This document shows positions 1 through 12,629 of a DNA stretch of 64,000 nucleotides, in pieces; the stretch's first letter is position 1; every line of letters begins with the position of its first letter. A program made the translations under genes and the position numbers. Below the pieces are notes generated by a model. The model did no database searches. It was not told the origin of the DNA and was given only the letters and a program-made list of their open reading frames with translations. The DNA is from Cristatella mucedo (Eukaryota; Bryozoa; Phylactolaemata; Cristatellidae): assembly GCA_009760855.2 (NCBI GenBank), contig WPIO01000023.1, forward strand, positions 559,501 to 623,500, read 5' to 3'.

Positions 1-49
1 AACAACTTCTTACCGACCTGCGCTCAAGGTCCCCTATCAAGTAATACGA

Positions 50-140
50 GGCACCATCGAATGCATTTGATGACCGAGGTCGTGGGCTCGAGCTCCGTGG
101 CATAAGTGAAGCATCTGAGTTCTCCTAGGATGCTAATGCT
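50..140 (+). mobile_element. SINE-1 fragment
   Basis: Contains the B-box-like segment GAGGTCGTGGGCTCGAGC followed by the SINE-1 tail, and lacks the 5' tRNA A box. Same orientation as transaldolase. Confidence 0.7.
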
Positions 141-1247
141 AATGCTATGCTAATGAATTATACTCAATTATATATTTATCCAATGCTAGCACACCCAAAT
201 GAAGCTGGACCAAAAGCAGCCTGTCCGGATCACTGGCTAATGCAGATTAGCTTCGGATCAGCCTGTCCGGCTCAGCCGCCTATCCCAAATGCCTAATTAC
301 CGACTGTCTTTATACACAGGCCAGACAGCAGAGCCCTTGTCACAGTGACCCTCGAGCCTCGGCTTAACTGCAAGAGATAAAGGTACACTGACAAAGCAAC
401 CGCTTGCCCTTCGGCCAGACCAGCAAGTCTATTACTCTCAGCAAGTCTTTCTCTCCCCACTACAATAGGTTTTGGGAAGATGATCAATGGGCCTCAATAC
501 TCCCTGGATCGACCCGGAAGATATGCGTTGGGCAGCCGAATTGCCAGGTCTTTCAGCATTGCTGAGATTGGCTCTTTTGCAAGGCAAGGTCTGGAACCTC
601 CTCAGCTTAATCATGGCCATTAGGATGTATGCATTAGTCATCGAGCTAGGGATTACACACGTGCAGACAAGGTCCCAGTCCTAGCAGCCTTATCTGAAGA
701 TTGGCCACGACAAATAGCCAGGTACAACTTTCACCTCTGCGTACACTGTAATACCTCCACTCTAATGGGACAAATCCAAAGGTAAGGCAAAGAAAGCATA
801 CCGAGATAAGCCACAGAGCCCCTAAAAATACAGAACCTATCAACTGGCTAACCTGCTGCTCCAGGTCAGACCGGCTGCTTTCCAGCCTAATTTTATAAAG
901 CACATTGACCATATTTAATGGCACGGCCCTATTACCAAGTGACTTCGTGAAGGTCATGTCGAACCAAAGCAGTAATGGACTGGCTCGCTGGACTACTACT
1001 ATTAGCAAAACAGGAAGGGGTAAGTGACTGTACTAAGTCCTTAACGTATTGCAGTTCCTGGCATATCTGGCAAGTCACGAATGCAAGTGGACATATAGAG
1101 TCCCTTTGCGACATAATACTAAAGCAATATAATAATAAAAAATAAGACAATTGCACAGCACCATAAGAGAACTAAACCACCTTTTAGGAACTGGAATTAT
1201 ATCCTGGAAAAGAAGAACACCAATTGGCCAGCATACGGGAACATATA

Positions 1248-1331
1248 AAGGATAATGCACAAGCACAAAGCAAACAAGGATAATGCACAAGCACAAAGCA
1301 AACAAGGATAATGCACAAGCACAAAGCAAAC
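1248..1331. repeat. Three perfect copies of a 28-bp tandem repeat
   Basis: The unit begins AAGGATAATGCACAAGCACA and is repeated at 1248, 1276 and 1304 without mismatches. It lies in transaldolase intron DNA. Confidence 0.95.
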
Positions 1332-1417
1332 GAGAGGAACAGGTAGGTTTGCAGCTTCCTTTTAGAAGTCACAATATGTCGTGACATCAGCCTTCAGGTC
1401 CCCTATCATGCAGGGCA

Positions 1418-1580
1418 ACGACTTCAAGGTTCTATTACTCACTTTTAAGGTTCCTTCCATTCTTTTGTTCCTGGCTTACCTCTCTGAAATATTTACTCCT
1501 AATACGTCGTACCACATACTCCTCTGACTCGAGTCGTTGAGCTGTTCCTCTAACCAATCCCCAATCCTTTGAAGACTGCC
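1418..1580 (+). mobile_element. LINE-A (CR1/L2-like) fragment
   Basis: A diverged copy of the RT C-terminal region (DFKVL.LTF..LHS.APAYLS and following), seen by comparison with the copies at 42050 and 58215. Heavily decayed. Confidence 0.55.
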
Positions 1581-1599
1581 TTCAGCCTCTGTGTCTAAT

Positions 1600-1745
1600 C
1601 CCAGTGGTAAGGTGCTCGCTTTTCACGACCTAGGTCGTAGATTTTGGTCCTGTAGTGAGAGTATTGCCAACTGCAAACGACGGTGATAGCCTTTAAAGGC
1701 TCTTCTGCTACTATAAAGATGAGGCTGTTAAATCGGCTAACCGTT
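1600..1745 (+). mobile_element. SINE-2 copy
   Basis: Starts at a tRNA-like head (CCAGTGGTAAGGTGCTCGC) and ends with the family tail GGCTCTTCTGC..CTATAAA..GAGGCTGTTAAATC. Similar copies lie at 36905 and 42765. Confidence 0.75.
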
Positions 1746-1899
1746 TTTCAGTTCATATGTTCCAATTGCCCGGAACTGACTATTGACTTTAATCAAGACA
1801 TCCCCTTGCCTTGACAAAATTGTAAAGGAAGCTATAAAAAAGCACCTTGTCTTCACACCATTTGCTCTGCTCATATGAATTGTCCTTAAATATATAAAT

Positions 1900-2041
1900 A
1901 TAATTCATTTGTATAGCGCCCCTAGAGAACTTAATCTCTATTCAGGCGCTTCACCTATGCTACAGGGCTTGAGCCCACGACCTCGGCCGGACCTTGGTTG
2001 AGGCGAGCACCTTAACCACTGGGCCAAACCAGCTCGGCAGT
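1900..2041 (-). mobile_element. SINE-1, near full length
   Basis: Read on the minus strand it has a tRNA-like head (CTGGTTTGGCCCAGTGGTTA, A box), GAGGTCGTGGGCTCAAGCCC (B box), and a 3' hairpin with GGGGCGCTATACAAATGAAT. This is one of the cleanest copies in the window. Confidence 0.85.
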
Positions 2042-2751
2042 CCTTCAAGCGCTTGTGCACGCTGAAATTAGTGTACGTGTTTTTGTTACTATTTAGCAGT
2101 GAGATCAAGTGTATGCTTCCTCGGGCCTCTACACGGTAGGATTTCAGACCTGAGAACCTAACAAGTAAATGATAAAATTGAAGATCGACTGATTAAACAC
2201 CCACATTTATACAGTTGGAGAAGAACCTTAGCGGCTATCACTCCCCTTACAGCAGGCAATAAGGTATTGCCTTCAGCTGAACTCTATCCCATGACATGGG
2301 TCGTAACATGTTTGGCAGGTCACTTATATTGATGTTGTTCTGTGCTGCATGCATGTTAGGCTCAATTGGATAGTTGCCAACTACAGCAGACAGTGCCTGG
2401 CATGAGCTGCACCGGCAAAGAACAGTTCACCACCTTACATCCATGTTGAGTTGCTGGGCAGCCAAACTGTGCTGTAAAAGCAAACATTGCAACGAGATGC
2501 TTGCTTTACAAAAATTGGATTTTGAAATGTGCATCTGTGACTGGCCGATGCAACACTTCTCTCATATCATATGCTTCTATAATACTGTGTCCTGCAATCG
2601 GTCCGTCGATAAGATGAATGTGGTCTTGGATAGCACCACCAACAAACCTAGTCAGCTGATCGGCTGCTAAATTTGCTCCTTCTGCAGCAGCTTCTAAGCT
2701 CCTCCGTGGTTGTGTTGGCTCGCCTTGCTGAGAGCTGTCGCTTCTCCTCAG

Positions 2752-2883
2752 ATTGTCGTTTGACGCAAGCGCTTCGATCGAGAAGGCTCGCCGCTTTATC
2801 AGCTTCTACGAGCAGGAGGGCATCGGCAAGGATCGCATTCTTGTAAAGCTGGCCTCGACCTGGGAGGGCATCCAGGCGGCTCG
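2752..2883 (+). CDS. TALDO1: Transaldolase exon with Schiff-base lysine
   Basis: Acceptor AG is at 2750-2751 after a pyrimidine tract and donor GTATGT starts at 2884. The exon starts with the third base of an Arg codon (RLSFD context) and ends two bases into the next Arg codon. It encodes [15 protein letters not shown] and then the [14 protein letters not shown] active-site strand. Confidence 0.96.
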
Positions 2884-5800
2884 GTATGTCGTATATTGCG
2901 CGGCAGCAAGCACTGCTTGAGCAGGTGCTCTGGCCGAGGTACAATACCGTGGCCTGCTGCTCGCTGATTGGTCTGTTGTGGTTACGTGCCGTGTCCATCT
3001 AGGCATATTTCTCTGACCGACCAGAAAGCGACTTGCTGACTGGTTTCCCCTTAGGCAGATGCAGTTGTGATCCGGCTGCCTGCCTGCTTTGCGATGCCGC
3101 CATGTGGGTGCTCGTAGCGGCTGCTCTCTCGATGAGACGCAGTCGTATCTTGTGACTCGGTCACGTCACACACACACAAAAAGTGTGGCAACCAAGGCGA
3201 GCCTGCCTTTTTGTCACATCGCTTGCTCCATCGTTGTGAATTTGTTCTTTGTGTGCTTGTTCGTGCTAACATTGTGCATGCTATCACAAACTATATTGAC
3301 ATACTTCCTTGCTTCTATATATAAAGTGCCTAGAAAGAGATTAAGTTTTCTTAGGGCGCTATACAAATATTACTAAAATGGCACAAATGTGTACCACCAT
3401 TAAGCTCTCAGCTTCGGCAACGCTAGTGTTTTTTCTGTAACTTTCGCCTAGTAAGCTGTTGTTCCATACTTGCAGCATAGTTGGCTGTATTCCTGCAGCT
3501 CGGCCCTTACTTGAACACATGGGACATATGCTCCTCCTCTACCCAAAAGGTTGCATGGAACATTAGGGCAGGCTGTAGTTGCTGCCTGCTGAACTCAAAT
3601 GGTGACACGAAGCTCCGTGGTGTGTAAGCCTGGTGCATTCGCGACTGCTCCCTGCACCGTGCATCGCTTTTTCTCGTACAGCGCCAGCATTAATTGTGCA
3701 GTGTGTTATGGCCAAGATGTTCAAAATAATTTTTCTAACTGCTAAACAAAAACATTATAAACGGAGCCTTACCCTGATGCTGCATAACTCTCTCGGCTCC
3801 GTTTAGATAGATGTGAACCTGTCGAGGTGCTACGCGTTGCTTTCTCTCTGCCTCGATGCTCTGGGCCTCGCGCGTGCGCGTTACGTGCCACTTGCTGCCC
3901 ACAATGCAATTTTTTTCTCGCCACTTAAAGTGAGCTGGAAAAAGAGCACGGCGTACACTGCAATCTGACGCTGCTCTTCTCCTTTGCCCAGGTGCGTACG
4001 TGCGTAGTGCCCGTGCGCGCGCTCCTGCGCCCAGCCTTGAAAGGCATCTGCTCCTTTTCTCTCTGTTCTTGTTCATCCGGCATACCGTCGACGTGCCGAA
4101 CCTGCTGTAGGCCGTGGCCTGCGCAGAGGCCGGTGTCACGCTAATCTCGCCGTTCGTTGGGCGCATCTACGACTGGCACGTGAAGAACAGTGGACAAAAG
4201 GACTTCGCTCCTCTGGAGGACCCAGGTTGGCAACGAGGGAGTTGGGCGGCAGCTAGCCTTGTCCTACTTGCTAGTGAAAGTGCCACTCGGTGATCGAGTG
4301 AAAGGCCTAGTTCTGCTTTCTACCTGATTCGGTTCATCCGCCTTTTGGCGAACTTTGTGCCAAGTCTCGTTGTTTTTTGGGTCTGCATCGGCTCAGTAGG
4401 AAGTGGCTAGCTGTGCACAATACACTTGCATGGTGTGCTTGAGCCGCCGTGCTCTCAGCACTGACCTCGTCATGGCCAGGCGTGGCATCCTGGTCTCTTC
4501 TTACCGAGCAGCTTGGGTAGCACTGCTACGGTCGTTACGGCCTGCTCGTGCGAACAATCTCTGACCTCGCATGGCCTCCTGCCTTAGGTGTGATCAGCGT
4601 GACCAGGATATACAACTACTACAAGAAGTTTGGCTACAAGACGGTCGTGATGGGAGCGTCGTTTCGCAACGTCGGCCAGATTACTGCGCTAGCAGGCTGC
4701 GACCTTCTGACGATCTCGTGAGTAGTTTGCTGCGCCGAGCCGGAGCTCTGCACGACAGCATTCCGAGTGGCCGCTCTAAGCTGCCGCCGTCCCTGCTGGC
4801 TGCTCGGGCGTCGTGTCGTGGCGTCCTTCCTGCCTGCCGTCGTGCGAACTGTGCGCCCATCTTTGCAGCCCGAAGCTGCTCGAAGACCTCTCAAAAAGCC
4901 ACGTGCCCATCGAGCAATACCTTTCGGCTGAGAAAGGTGAGTTTCTTTTGTTATGCGCATACGAATGTCGTGTGCCGATGCCCCCCCCCCCCCGTGTTTC
5001 AGCCCACGCTTTGCCTAGTGAGGCCAGGCTTTGTCAGCAACGAAGCAGTAGTCTCACATCGTCGCCACAGCGATGGCACAGTCAGAGCCATGATCTGTCC
5101 AGGTGGTCATCACTCGCGTGCTTGCTCCTCGTGCTTGTTGCATAGTGTGCGCTTAGATACTTGGTTTCCCCCTCCCAATAGCAGCATTTTGCCGTCTTGC
5201 CTCCATAATATGAACGAACTCGACTTTGATGTGTATTGATTGGAATTGTGTTGTTCCACTCGCAGCTTCCGGCTTTTTTGTTGTGGATTCGCTGTAACTG
5301 TCGCAGTTGCTCAAAAATGCTGTGCAAGACTAAAAATCCTGTCGTCAAGAAAATAAGGTTAAGCTTCATTAGCAATTGTTTGCAGTTCAGTCACCACGTT
5401 ATTCTGGATGCCAGAGACAACAGCTTTGCTCTGCAACTCGTGGTCGGAGACTCGTACCACCCACTCTTCTGACTCAAGTCGTTTAGCTGTGCCTTTAACC
5501 GATCTCAATCCTTTCGAAAATATCCCCAAAGCCTGCGATTTGGTTCTTTGTTCAACTTTGTTCGGCTTCCATCATTTTTGTGTAAGCGATCGAGTTTACA
5601 GTGGATCGTTGTATTTGACTGCCAAGGTCTTCACTTGCAGGCATGTGAAGTGAGCGCTTATGCCACCACATCTTCAGGTCGGACCGAAATAGCGTTGTGT
5701 GAATGGATGTCTGCAGCCAAATGCTAGCACGTTCGTGTGCACAAAGGAAGTGCGGATTTTTAATGAGCACTTCACTCGGATGCTTTGGTTGGTTTTCTGA

Positions 5801-6828
5801 ATTTTGGGCAAACATGAAAAGACTTAGCACAAGTCACACTGGAGAGTTGTCTTTAGGTGCACGCGAAGCCTGCTGGTTTTTGGTGCACTTAGATTAAGAG
5901 TTTGCAGGTAGACTTTATTTTCGTTGATTGGTGTTTGCTGCATTACTTTTCTTTTAGAACTCGGCGGCTAAGGCATGCTTTGGTTGCATGTTGGACTAGC
6001 CATGCCTGGTGCAGCTTGTTAAAGCTGTTGTGTAAAATGGATCAATGGCTCGAATGCTCTCGTTTATTAGCAAAATCGGGGGGGGGGGAAGAGGGGGAAT
6101 TTTTAAATACTAGAAAATATACTGTATTTGTTACGTTGCCATTCCTGAATGTGCAGACTGGAAAGAAAAAGTAGGCTAATGCTTCCAGTAGCTTTTGGAA
6201 TGATTTTGACTTGAAAACCCAGCCTATACATGTCTCTTAACCCCAGCACACTAGTTTCCATCGATGTACCAACTGATGGTCCCAAAGGTACCGGTGTCTT
6301 TTATAGTGCCTAATTCTGGGTTTAGGTTGGTTTTGCAGCAACGCATTCTAATTCTCTGAGCTTTAATCCTTGTGGGCATCAAAGATTGCTACTGCATACT
6401 GGATTTTGTATCACAATTAGTCATTGAATTATTTACTTATTTTGGTGGCCCTTTCGCCCCCAGTTTTGTGATAATTCCTAGAAAATACCGATATGTGTGG
6501 TGCAGCCGTGATTGTCAATCCAAGTGTGTAAATAAGTATAGCAACACCTACTTTCGGAGCAGAATAGGTAAATGAATCGTTTTGCTCGTGCGTATAGAAT
6601 CTCCGTATTTTCCTGCCTGTGTGGTGTTTTGCGTAGGATCAACGGCATTTCTTGCTCGTTTTAGCTCAATCGTCGAACATAGATCGAGTGGAGATGAGTG
6701 AGAGCAGGTTTCGCTGGATGATGAACGAGGATGAAATGGCCAACAGCAAGCTATCGGAAGGCATTCGAAAATTTGCCGAGGATGCTGAAAAGCTCGAGGC
6801 CCAAATTCGCAAGCTGCTGCAACAGTAG
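2752..6828 (+). CDS. TALDO1: Transaldolase, C-terminal two thirds (six exons; 5' exons outside window)
   Basis: Transaldolase moves a three-carbon dihydroxyacetone unit between sugar phosphates in the cytosolic non-oxidative pentose phosphate pathway. Six exons splice in frame: 2752-2883, 3931-3991, 4111-4225, 4588-4717, 4869-4936 and 6683-6828. They encode about 216 residues ending at TAG 6826-6828. Landmarks seen are [11 protein letters not shown] with the Schiff-base lysine codon at 2846-2848, [58 protein letters not shown] and a C-terminal [11 protein letters not shown] helix. These match animal transaldolase closely. The usual length is about 337 residues, so roughly the first 115-120 (including the DATTNPS-type signature) are missing. 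I could not find those exons in 1-2751, so they probably lie upstream of the window. The gene is convergent with HCFC1. No frameshift or lost catalytic residue is visible in the exons present. Confidence 0.97.
3225..3376 (+). mobile_element. LINE-A 3' end
   Basis: The 3' untranslated tail with GTGCCTAGAAAGAGATTAAG and GGGCGCTATACAAATATTA, identical in layout to other LINE-A copies. It sits in a transaldolase intron. Confidence 0.75.
3931..3991 (+). CDS. TALDO1: Transaldolase short exon (61 nt)
   Basis: Acceptor AG is at 3929-3930 and donor GTGCGT at 3992. The exon encodes [20 protein letters not shown], the conserved strand of the barrel that follows the lysine exon. It is too short to show as an ORF, and it joins its neighbours in frame. 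Confidence 0.95.
4111..4225 (+). CDS. TALDO1: Transaldolase exon ([18 protein letters not shown])
   Basis: Acceptor TAG ends at 4110 and the donor GT is at 4226. The exon encodes [20 protein letters not shown] and continues to PLEDPG, matching the family. It ends one base into a Gly codon that is completed by the exon at 4588. Confidence 0.96.
4588..4717 (+). CDS. TALDO1: Transaldolase exon ([20 protein letters not shown])
   Basis: Acceptor TTAG ends at 4587 and donor GTGAGT starts at 4718. It encodes [14 protein letters not shown], then [25 protein letters not shown]. This is the most conserved block of the C-terminal half. Confidence 0.97.
4869..4936 (+). CDS. TALDO1: Transaldolase exon (SPKLLEDL)
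   Basis: Acceptor TTTGCAG ends at 4868 and donor GTGAGT starts at 4937. It encodes [19 protein letters not shown] and AEK. A run of about 12 C follows in the intron near 4980. Confidence 0.95.
6683..6828 (+). CDS. TALDO1: Transaldolase terminal exon
   Basis: Acceptor CATAG ends at 6682. The frame runs [20 protein letters not shown], then [21 protein letters not shown], to TAG at 6826-6828. The FRWxxNEDxMA helix and the basic, leucine-rich C-terminal helix are diagnostic of transaldolase. The 1.75 kb intron before it (4937-6682) holds only a short LINE-A scrap. Confidence 0.97.
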
Positions 6829-8856
6829 TATCTTATGCTACAGCTTGTAATTTTGGGACAAAAGGTCACTGAAAAAAGAGAGCTCACTTATGCTGCTCCG
6901 CTTGGTTGTAAGCCTGCTGCTGCAGTGTCTCGGTGTACGAAGCAGCATGTCACTTGATTGGCTACTGCATGCTCATTCGTGTGATGAAACTGCTGTCAGC
7001 AACTTTATGTCTCAGATGCATTGTGGGAGCCTGATTTTCTTGTGGGCATTGTACTTTTTTGCAAGAATGCCGTTGTATGATGCATCATCCACTACTAATA
7101 CAAATGTGTCAAAGCTACTAACTGCAGCCTCAGCAGGTGTGATGACATTGTCATAGTTTGTAGACCAGTTTTCGTATGGGTACTTAGCAATGCGTTGGTA
7201 ACCACCATTATGGTATTGGTTGAAGTTTTTTAGGGCATTGCAAGAATTAAAGAGTTATGTGGCTGTGGTGCAGTGTGAATGATCGTGTTTTTCTTAAGGA
7301 TAATGGTTAAATATGTAATTACAGTGAGATACATTATGGCGGCCGCTTGTTTCAAGCCTTTCCCGGAATGCCTGGCCAGGGGCCTATACTTTTTACAAGT
7401 CAGCAGTACATATTCATGACAGCTGCCTGACCTGGTTTGGTCTCTATCGCGATGCCAGGTCGACATCTTTCTCATGCCAGCTGAGGGCAAACTAGCCACT
7501 TATCATCGACGTAATGTGTAACTGCTTGCTTAAAACTCATCCTACGTGGCATAGCAGTAACTCATACTCCTACCTGCTTGCCTTCATTGATTTCATGCAT
7601 GACTATGAATGGCCTCATGGTTGCTAAAGCAACATAGGAGTTATAGAATGAAATCCCTCGACAAATGTGAAGCCATTTGCTTTCGTAGTTCCATAAGAAT
7701 TTGAATATAAAAACGGCAATTGAACCAGCACCTATATTTTAGGGAATATAAAATACTCATTAAGCACAAATCATGAACTGTATATTGTATGTTGCCATTG
7801 TGGCCGCAGAACCGTCTTGCCGCTGGGAGGCTAAGCCAGACGGCTCTGTACTCAAACCCAATAGAACCACGATTTAGATTCACTTTTAATAGTTTTTTTC
7901 GTTTCCCACTTTTACGACATCGAGCTTTCTGTTGAGTGAAGTCATTTTGCCACCAATCACTAGTACACACGGCTACGAACTTAGCAGCGCGACTCCTGAA
8001 ATGGTCCATCATCAAAATATAACATTAAAATACTATTCATTGACGCAGATTGAATTGCACGTACTTCGTCTTCGGTGCTTTTGGCAGTCGGTTCCACGCT
8101 TTAAAGCGTGCTATTTAAATCTACTCTGTCTTGTTCCTTTCGAAATTTTCCGGTGACTGAATACAGATGGGTGATGGCAAACAATAGTCTAATGAAAGGA
8201 GCGGTGCAATGCTTCCACAGAGTTGCTAGTTCGAGGCAGGCCATAAGTGGCTCGATCCCTAACAGTCCGAAGACGTGTACTGAATAAAGGTGCGGCTCTG
8301 AGGTTGCGCCTCTCTCCAATGTAATTAATTGTCTTTCCAGTTCATCCGGACAATTTTTGACTAGCATTTCGAAGACGTAAGTTCCGCGGTATCATAATAG
8401 AATATGTTCGACGTTATAAGCTAATCAAAATATAGAAGATTTGTCAACAAATTCTTTGTCGGGGCTATTTTGTCTTGGGCAGTTTTGTGAGCAGGCGATT
8501 TTGTGAGCAGGCTATTTTGTGGGGAATGCCGTATGTCGTGATGTAATCAAACGCAAATCAGTTTGGCATAAAAAACCTAGCTGGAGATATTGATTTATTG
8601 TTCTACATATTAGCACATCAAAATTATTAATACCATCCTTATTAATACTTTCGGGTAATATAAACAGTAAATAAACACTGAAGCCTTTAAGCCGCCAATT
8701 AAGTTTATTTCTGCAATCCTAAGTTGACATAACTGCATTTTCTTGAGATAGCATGAAAATGCTGCTAGTATTAGACTGCTGTCTAAGTGTTCTTTGATAT
8801 ATCTTTGACATATTTACCGAGACAAGGGCAAAGTATTCTGGGGAAGCATTTGCTAA

Positions 8857-8860
<4 letters not shown>

Positions 8861-8902
<42 letters not shown>

Positions 8903-9000
8903 CATTTGTGTAGCGCCCTAAGAGACCTTGATCTATGTTCATGCGCTTGACATATGTAACGGGGCTCTAGCCCACGACCTCGGCCATCGAAGGCAGCTAA
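8861..9000 (-). mobile_element. SINE-1 with (TA)n grown from its 3' end
   Basis: A pure AT-dinucleotide run (8861-8899) abuts the 3' tail of an inverted, 5'-truncated SINE-1 (AATTCATTTGTGTAGCGCCC, then CCCACGACCTCGGCC). The same arrangement occurs at 38641-38820. Confidence 0.75.
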
Positions 9001-9419
9001 GATAAGTGAGGCGTATTTCGCCATGCCTGTCGAAGATATGGAAAAATACTGGATACATCATTTCACCTGTTAGATTACTAAGAAATGTAAAGAAGGCAAA
9101 ATAAAGAAACTGCTTGACATTTTTTGGTCATAGGAATATGAGAAACAATGAAAAAATTAAACGGATGAAATAATTTTATTTATTCATGACTGCTGTAATT
9201 TAATTTTTGCATGGGAAAAGAACTCGGACGTTTGCTATCCTAAGAATTTGGCGTGAACTCTCAAGCAGCCAACCAAATTATGCACATGTGATCACATGCG
9301 GATCTCATTCAGTCTATAGTGTGAGCCTTCCCTTCCCATCCAGAATTGTCTGGAAATCGTGAAACTTCAAGATCCTTGACATAAATGCTGTCCAGGCCGA
9401 ACTTCTTTGCCTCTGCTAC

Positions 9420-11885
9420 TTGATCTGCCTTCTGCCCTCTTATCATTAGTAGAAAGCTACAACCCGATGTTTACTGACATGCTAGACTTGTTGCACCGCT
9501 GACTAAACGCACTGTTCGTCCTCGCCCTGACGGCTTATGGCTTACCATGACAAAAAAAATAGCTATGTCAACTACGCAAAAGCTTGAGAAAGCATACAAA
9601 TCATCAGGACTGACTGCCTATCGACAGGCATAAGAGGACTACTGTAGATCGCACCAATCGATCCTGGAAAAGGCCAAGTGTAGCTTCTATAAGAAAATTT
9701 TGAATCGCAAATGCACAATCCATAAATTCTTACGTCCACGATCAACCATCTCCTTAACCCTACCAGGTTAGCTTTTATCCTAGTGATAGTTGTGGAGGTG
9801 ATCTAGCTGATCGCTTCTTTGTCAGTGTAGTTTGGTTCACGTACAACACAGAATGCCAGCCGACTACGAACACGTTTTTTCCTGCGCACGGAGCAGAGGG
9901 AGCACAACTCCCTTCGCCCCTCTCGCCCACTCAAGTCCCACTCCTCGACCTCGGCTTCTCACCGGCCCGCCCCGATGATGAATCCAGTATCTGTTCACAA
10001 GCGGGTTAGCAGGAGGAAAAATACCGGCCTCGGTTCAAGCCGCAGAGGCGGACCACAGCTGTGCACCGGCCCGTCTCGATGATACATCCAACCTCTGTAC
10101 CGGCCATCCCGACGATACTCCCAACAGCCGTTCACCGGTGGATTAGCAGAGGAACAATATCGGCCTGCGTCCGAGACACATCCGAGGTGGTGCAACAGCC
10201 AAGCGCTGGCATCAGCAGATTGCAGTCAGCAAGATTAACCAGATCAGAGAGTCCAACCCGAAGGGAGCAGCATCCCCTCTGGACTCCTGTCCCCCAATAA
10301 CACCCACCGGACTTTCCTCCCATAATTCCGTGCAACATCTCAACGTCTACATTCAAGGAGGCCGCAAGTAACCTCATTCTGAAATTTATCTACCCGTCAA
10401 AGAACTTGTCCTCTGGACCCTATTCCTCAAGTCCTACTTCTACGATGCATAGATCTGCTACTGACATGCATGACCAGAATTATAAATTTGCACTCTGCCT
10501 CGGGTCTTGTCCCTGGACTTTCAAAAAGACGGTAGTTAGGCTAATTAAGAAAGGAAAACTCGACTAAGAGAACTCGAGCAACTTCTGCCTAGTCTCTCTT
10601 CAACCGTTCCTTTCGAAGACACTAGAACGAGTTGTGCAGACTCTTGAAACTTCAAACCTAGCAAGCAAGTTCCAGTGTGTCTCTAGAGCGAATCCCTGTA
10701 CTGAATCAACATTGCATAGGGTTTATAACCACGTTACCAGGAATGCGGAATTAGGTTAAGTCTCTCTCCTTGCTTTGCTCAATCTTTCGGTAGCGTTTGA
10801 TCAAGTAACTGAAGAACGGCGTATCTCAGGGTATTGCATTTGGTCCGCTCCTTTTCAGTTTTTGCACTCCCTCTTGCGGAAGTAATCACGAAGAACAATC
10901 TAAGCTTTCGCTGCTATACAAATGACATTCAATGGTACCTTTGCTTTGATCCTTCCCAGCCCTTCAGCATGTTGAATTCTTCCAACTCCCTTGTTACATG
11001 CATTGATGACATGCACACATGGAGGGCAGCAAATTTTCTTTAATTAAATGGTGATAAAAACAACTTACTAGTTATGGGCAAAGCAAGTGTGATTCAGAAA
11101 TTGGAAAGCTTCGCTCACAATCGGCTGTGCCAGTCAGTATATCTCCTTTCGAATCTGCAAGAAATCTAGGTGCACTGTTCCAAAGTCACTGTTCATTAGA
11201 CGACCACATCAGCTCCCCACTCAAGTCTGCCTACTTTTATCTTCATAACCTTGATAGAATTTGGACTTGCTTAGACAGGGGTTACCACATCTTAATTGGT
11301 CCATGCATTTGTGGCATACCGTCTTGACTTCTGTCTCAACTGATGCAAAACGCGGCAGCTAGGCTTCTGTCGTGAGCGCCACAATATCCACATCACACTA
11401 CTTCTCGACGACCTGTAGACTCCCAGTCAAGCAACGCATCGACTTTCAAGGTTTTGTCACTCACATTTAGGTCCCTTCATTCTTTGGCTCCAGCCAACCG
11501 ACTATCAGATCTACTCCCCCATCAGGCTAAACCACTTTTCGGAATCTTGTCTACCTACACCTCGTACGAATCCTTTGGAGACCGTGCCTGTAGTTCAGAT
11601 GCTCCTAAAGCCTGGAACTCACTGCCGAACCGCGCTATATATTTTGACGCACGTATTTATGACAGCATTTAGTTCAGCACAGAGTTCACGTGATTCGTCT
11701 TTTGTGTGCTTCGTGCTGCCACTGTGCATGCTGCCACTAACCATATTTGCATGCTGACCCTGTACATGTCACCTCTAACCATGCTATGCTTGTTCATCTT
11801 GCATGCTACCCATAACCATTCGATCACCTTACAGCCAATATTAAGTGCCTAGAAAGAGATTTGAGTTCTCTGAGGGCGCTATAGT
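9420..11885 (+). mobile_element. LINE-A (CR1/L2-like non-LTR retrotransposon), decayed long copy
   Basis: Read on + strand with frameshifts, it shows the region between endonuclease and RT (KAKCSFYKKILNR), RT motifs (FALPLAEVITKNNLSFRCY then YTNDIQWYLCFDPSQP, where the YADD box is damaged), CIDDMHTWRAANFL, and the C-terminal block RSLHSLAPANRLSDLLPHQA with [19 protein letters not shown]. It ends in the family hairpin near 11840-11885. No intact ORF remains and the endonuclease domain was not identified. It is intergenic. Confidence 0.8.
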
Positions 11886-11887
11886 AG

Positions 11888-11945
11888 TAATGGCTCTTCT
11901 GTCGCTATACAAAAAGACTGTTTAATCAACTAGGATTTATCTATA
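11888..11945 (+). mobile_element. SINE-2 tail
   Basis: ATGGCTCTTCTGTCGCTATA followed by AAAAGACTGTTTAATCAACT, the 3' end of SINE-2, directly joined to the end of the LINE-A copy. Confidence 0.6.
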
Positions 11946-12623
11946 ACAAATATATCACTATTACTATTATTAAGTGAATATTAGGATCTAGTTTGATTTT
12001 AGACGAAATGTAGCTGTTCAGCTAAAACTGCTGTGGTCGTTTTGGTCACCTCGACGAAAACTTAACAAGTGTAAGACTGCTTGAATATTTAATGACTATT
12101 GGTAAGCTCGGTATCCTAGAATGCAAAAGCACGTCAGTACAATATTATATAATACAATATATAATATTACAATATTGGCAAAAGTGCTAATGCCGGCCTA
12201 TTATTATTATTCAACGATCGTATATCTTGTAAGAACCTCGCGGTCACTTTAATGAGTTCCTTAAAAGTACTGGTAGAATACACTAGTAGAGTACAATATG
12301 GTAGAAGTACTACCAAAAATCACTGCTTAGTCAAACCAGCTTCGAACGATGCTGTCCCTTGAGAACTGAGTAACTATATATGTGAGTGGGATAAGAATAC
12401 TAAAGACCTTGCATATTATTGCCCCACCCAGAATTTTGTTCAAGTGTTACCAACAATCGCTGAGAATAGAATACCACCAGCATTAGATCTTAAAAAAACT
12501 ATGGCTTGCGGAGGTCCGAAATATATACAGATTGCTTTCAGTAGCTTCGAATGACCACTTATTTGTGCTAACAAATGTACTAACTTGTGCTTAACTATGC
12601 AATATCGTTCTCGATGCTCTGGA

Positions 12624-12629
12624 TTTATT
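12624..12629 (-). terminator. HCFC1: Candidate HCF-1 polyadenylation signal
   Basis: AATAAA on the minus strand, about 495 nt after the HCF-1 stop codon. It is the first canonical hexamer I noticed downstream. No transcript evidence is available. Confidence 0.4.

Larger units (their letters stand above)
1..2751 (+). other. Transaldolase intron (upstream part), repeat-filled
   Basis: I found no transaldolase exon here. The segment holds a 5'-truncated SINE-1 (about 50-140), a three-copy tandem repeat (1248-1331), a LINE-A scrap (about 1418-1580), a SINE-2 (about 1600-1745) and an inverted SINE-1 (about 1900-2041). The rest (about 150-1240 and 2050-2750) shows nothing recognisable. Confidence 0.6.

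Noticed and set aside
4634-4960. 108-codon - strand ORF
   Set aside because: Antisense shadow of transaldolase exons at 4588-4717 and 4869-4936.
4571-5239. 222-codon + strand ORF
   Set aside because: It runs across two transaldolase exons in the wrong frame and through their intron. The correct frame is given by the spliced exons.
8101-8367. 88-codon - strand ORF with a protein-like look
   Set aside because: No family recognised and no splice or conservation support in this intergenic region.
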